DNA from: an uncultured Mycoplasma sp.
GTDB lineage: Bacteria > Bacillota_I > Bacilli_A > Mycoplasmatales > Metamycoplasmataceae
DNA: 7,359 nucleotides
NCBI GenBank assembly: GCA_949284615.1
Contig: CASDWL010000073.1
Location: 1-7,359, forward strand
Direction: 5' to 3'
Each line of letters starts with the position of its first letter. Position 1 is the first letter of the stretch. This document shows positions 7,341-7,359 of the stretch, piece by piece. Made by a program: the position numbers and the translations under genes. Below the pieces are notes generated by a model. That model saw only the letters and a list, made by a program, of their open reading frames with translations, made no database searches and was not told where the DNA came from.

Positions 7341-7359
7341 ATTAATTATACACTTTTCA

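Noticed and set aside
1..7359. tRNA, rRNA, CRISPR, riboswitch, insertion sequence or attachment site
   Set aside because: Both strands were read; coding regions fill all but short gaps and no cloverleaf, spaced repeats, transposase or terminal inverted repeats were seen.

Overview
The window is compact, very AT-rich DNA that reads correctly only if TGA encodes tryptophan. A hand count over the eight genes gives about 31 in-frame TGA codons, most at positions where the families tolerate or expect Trp, against 2 TGG. With the low GC, short gaps and the gene families present, this points to a mollicute of the Mycoplasma type. The species cannot be named from this sequence. No rRNA, tRNA, CRISPR array, insertion sequence or transposase is visible.

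Left block (1-3006, minus strand): a four-gene run reading leftwards from a promoter near 3040-3068. The order is an unrecognised 211-residue protein, prs (PRPP synthetase), rsmG (16S rRNA m7G methyltransferase) and dinB (Y-family DNA polymerase IV, cut by the left edge). Gaps are 9 nt, a one-base stop/start overlap, and 12 nt, so this is almost certainly one transcript.

Centre (3087-4892, plus strand): divergent from the first block across 80 bp lies the pair prfA-prmC, 6 nt apart. PrmC methylates the glutamine of the GGQ motif of the release factor made by its neighbour. With TGA reassigned, RF1 is expected to be the only class I release factor in the cell.

Right block (4889-7295, minus strand): two paralogous YitT-family membrane proteins in tandem, converging on prmC. 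The stop codons of prmC and the nearer yitT gene overlap by four bases. The 70-bp gap between the paralogs contains a perfect 26-bp tandem duplication with an internal inverted repeat, the most unusual structure in the window.

Non-coding DNA is limited to gaps of 6-80 bp, described below; no gene-free stretch exceeds 300 bases. Most of the window is ordinary core and near-core mollicute sequence. I do not see a new defence, mobile or RNA system. The items worth a second look are the repeat between the yitT genes, the unknown first gene of the prs operon, the overlapping gene ends and the near absence of Shine-Dalgarno sequences.
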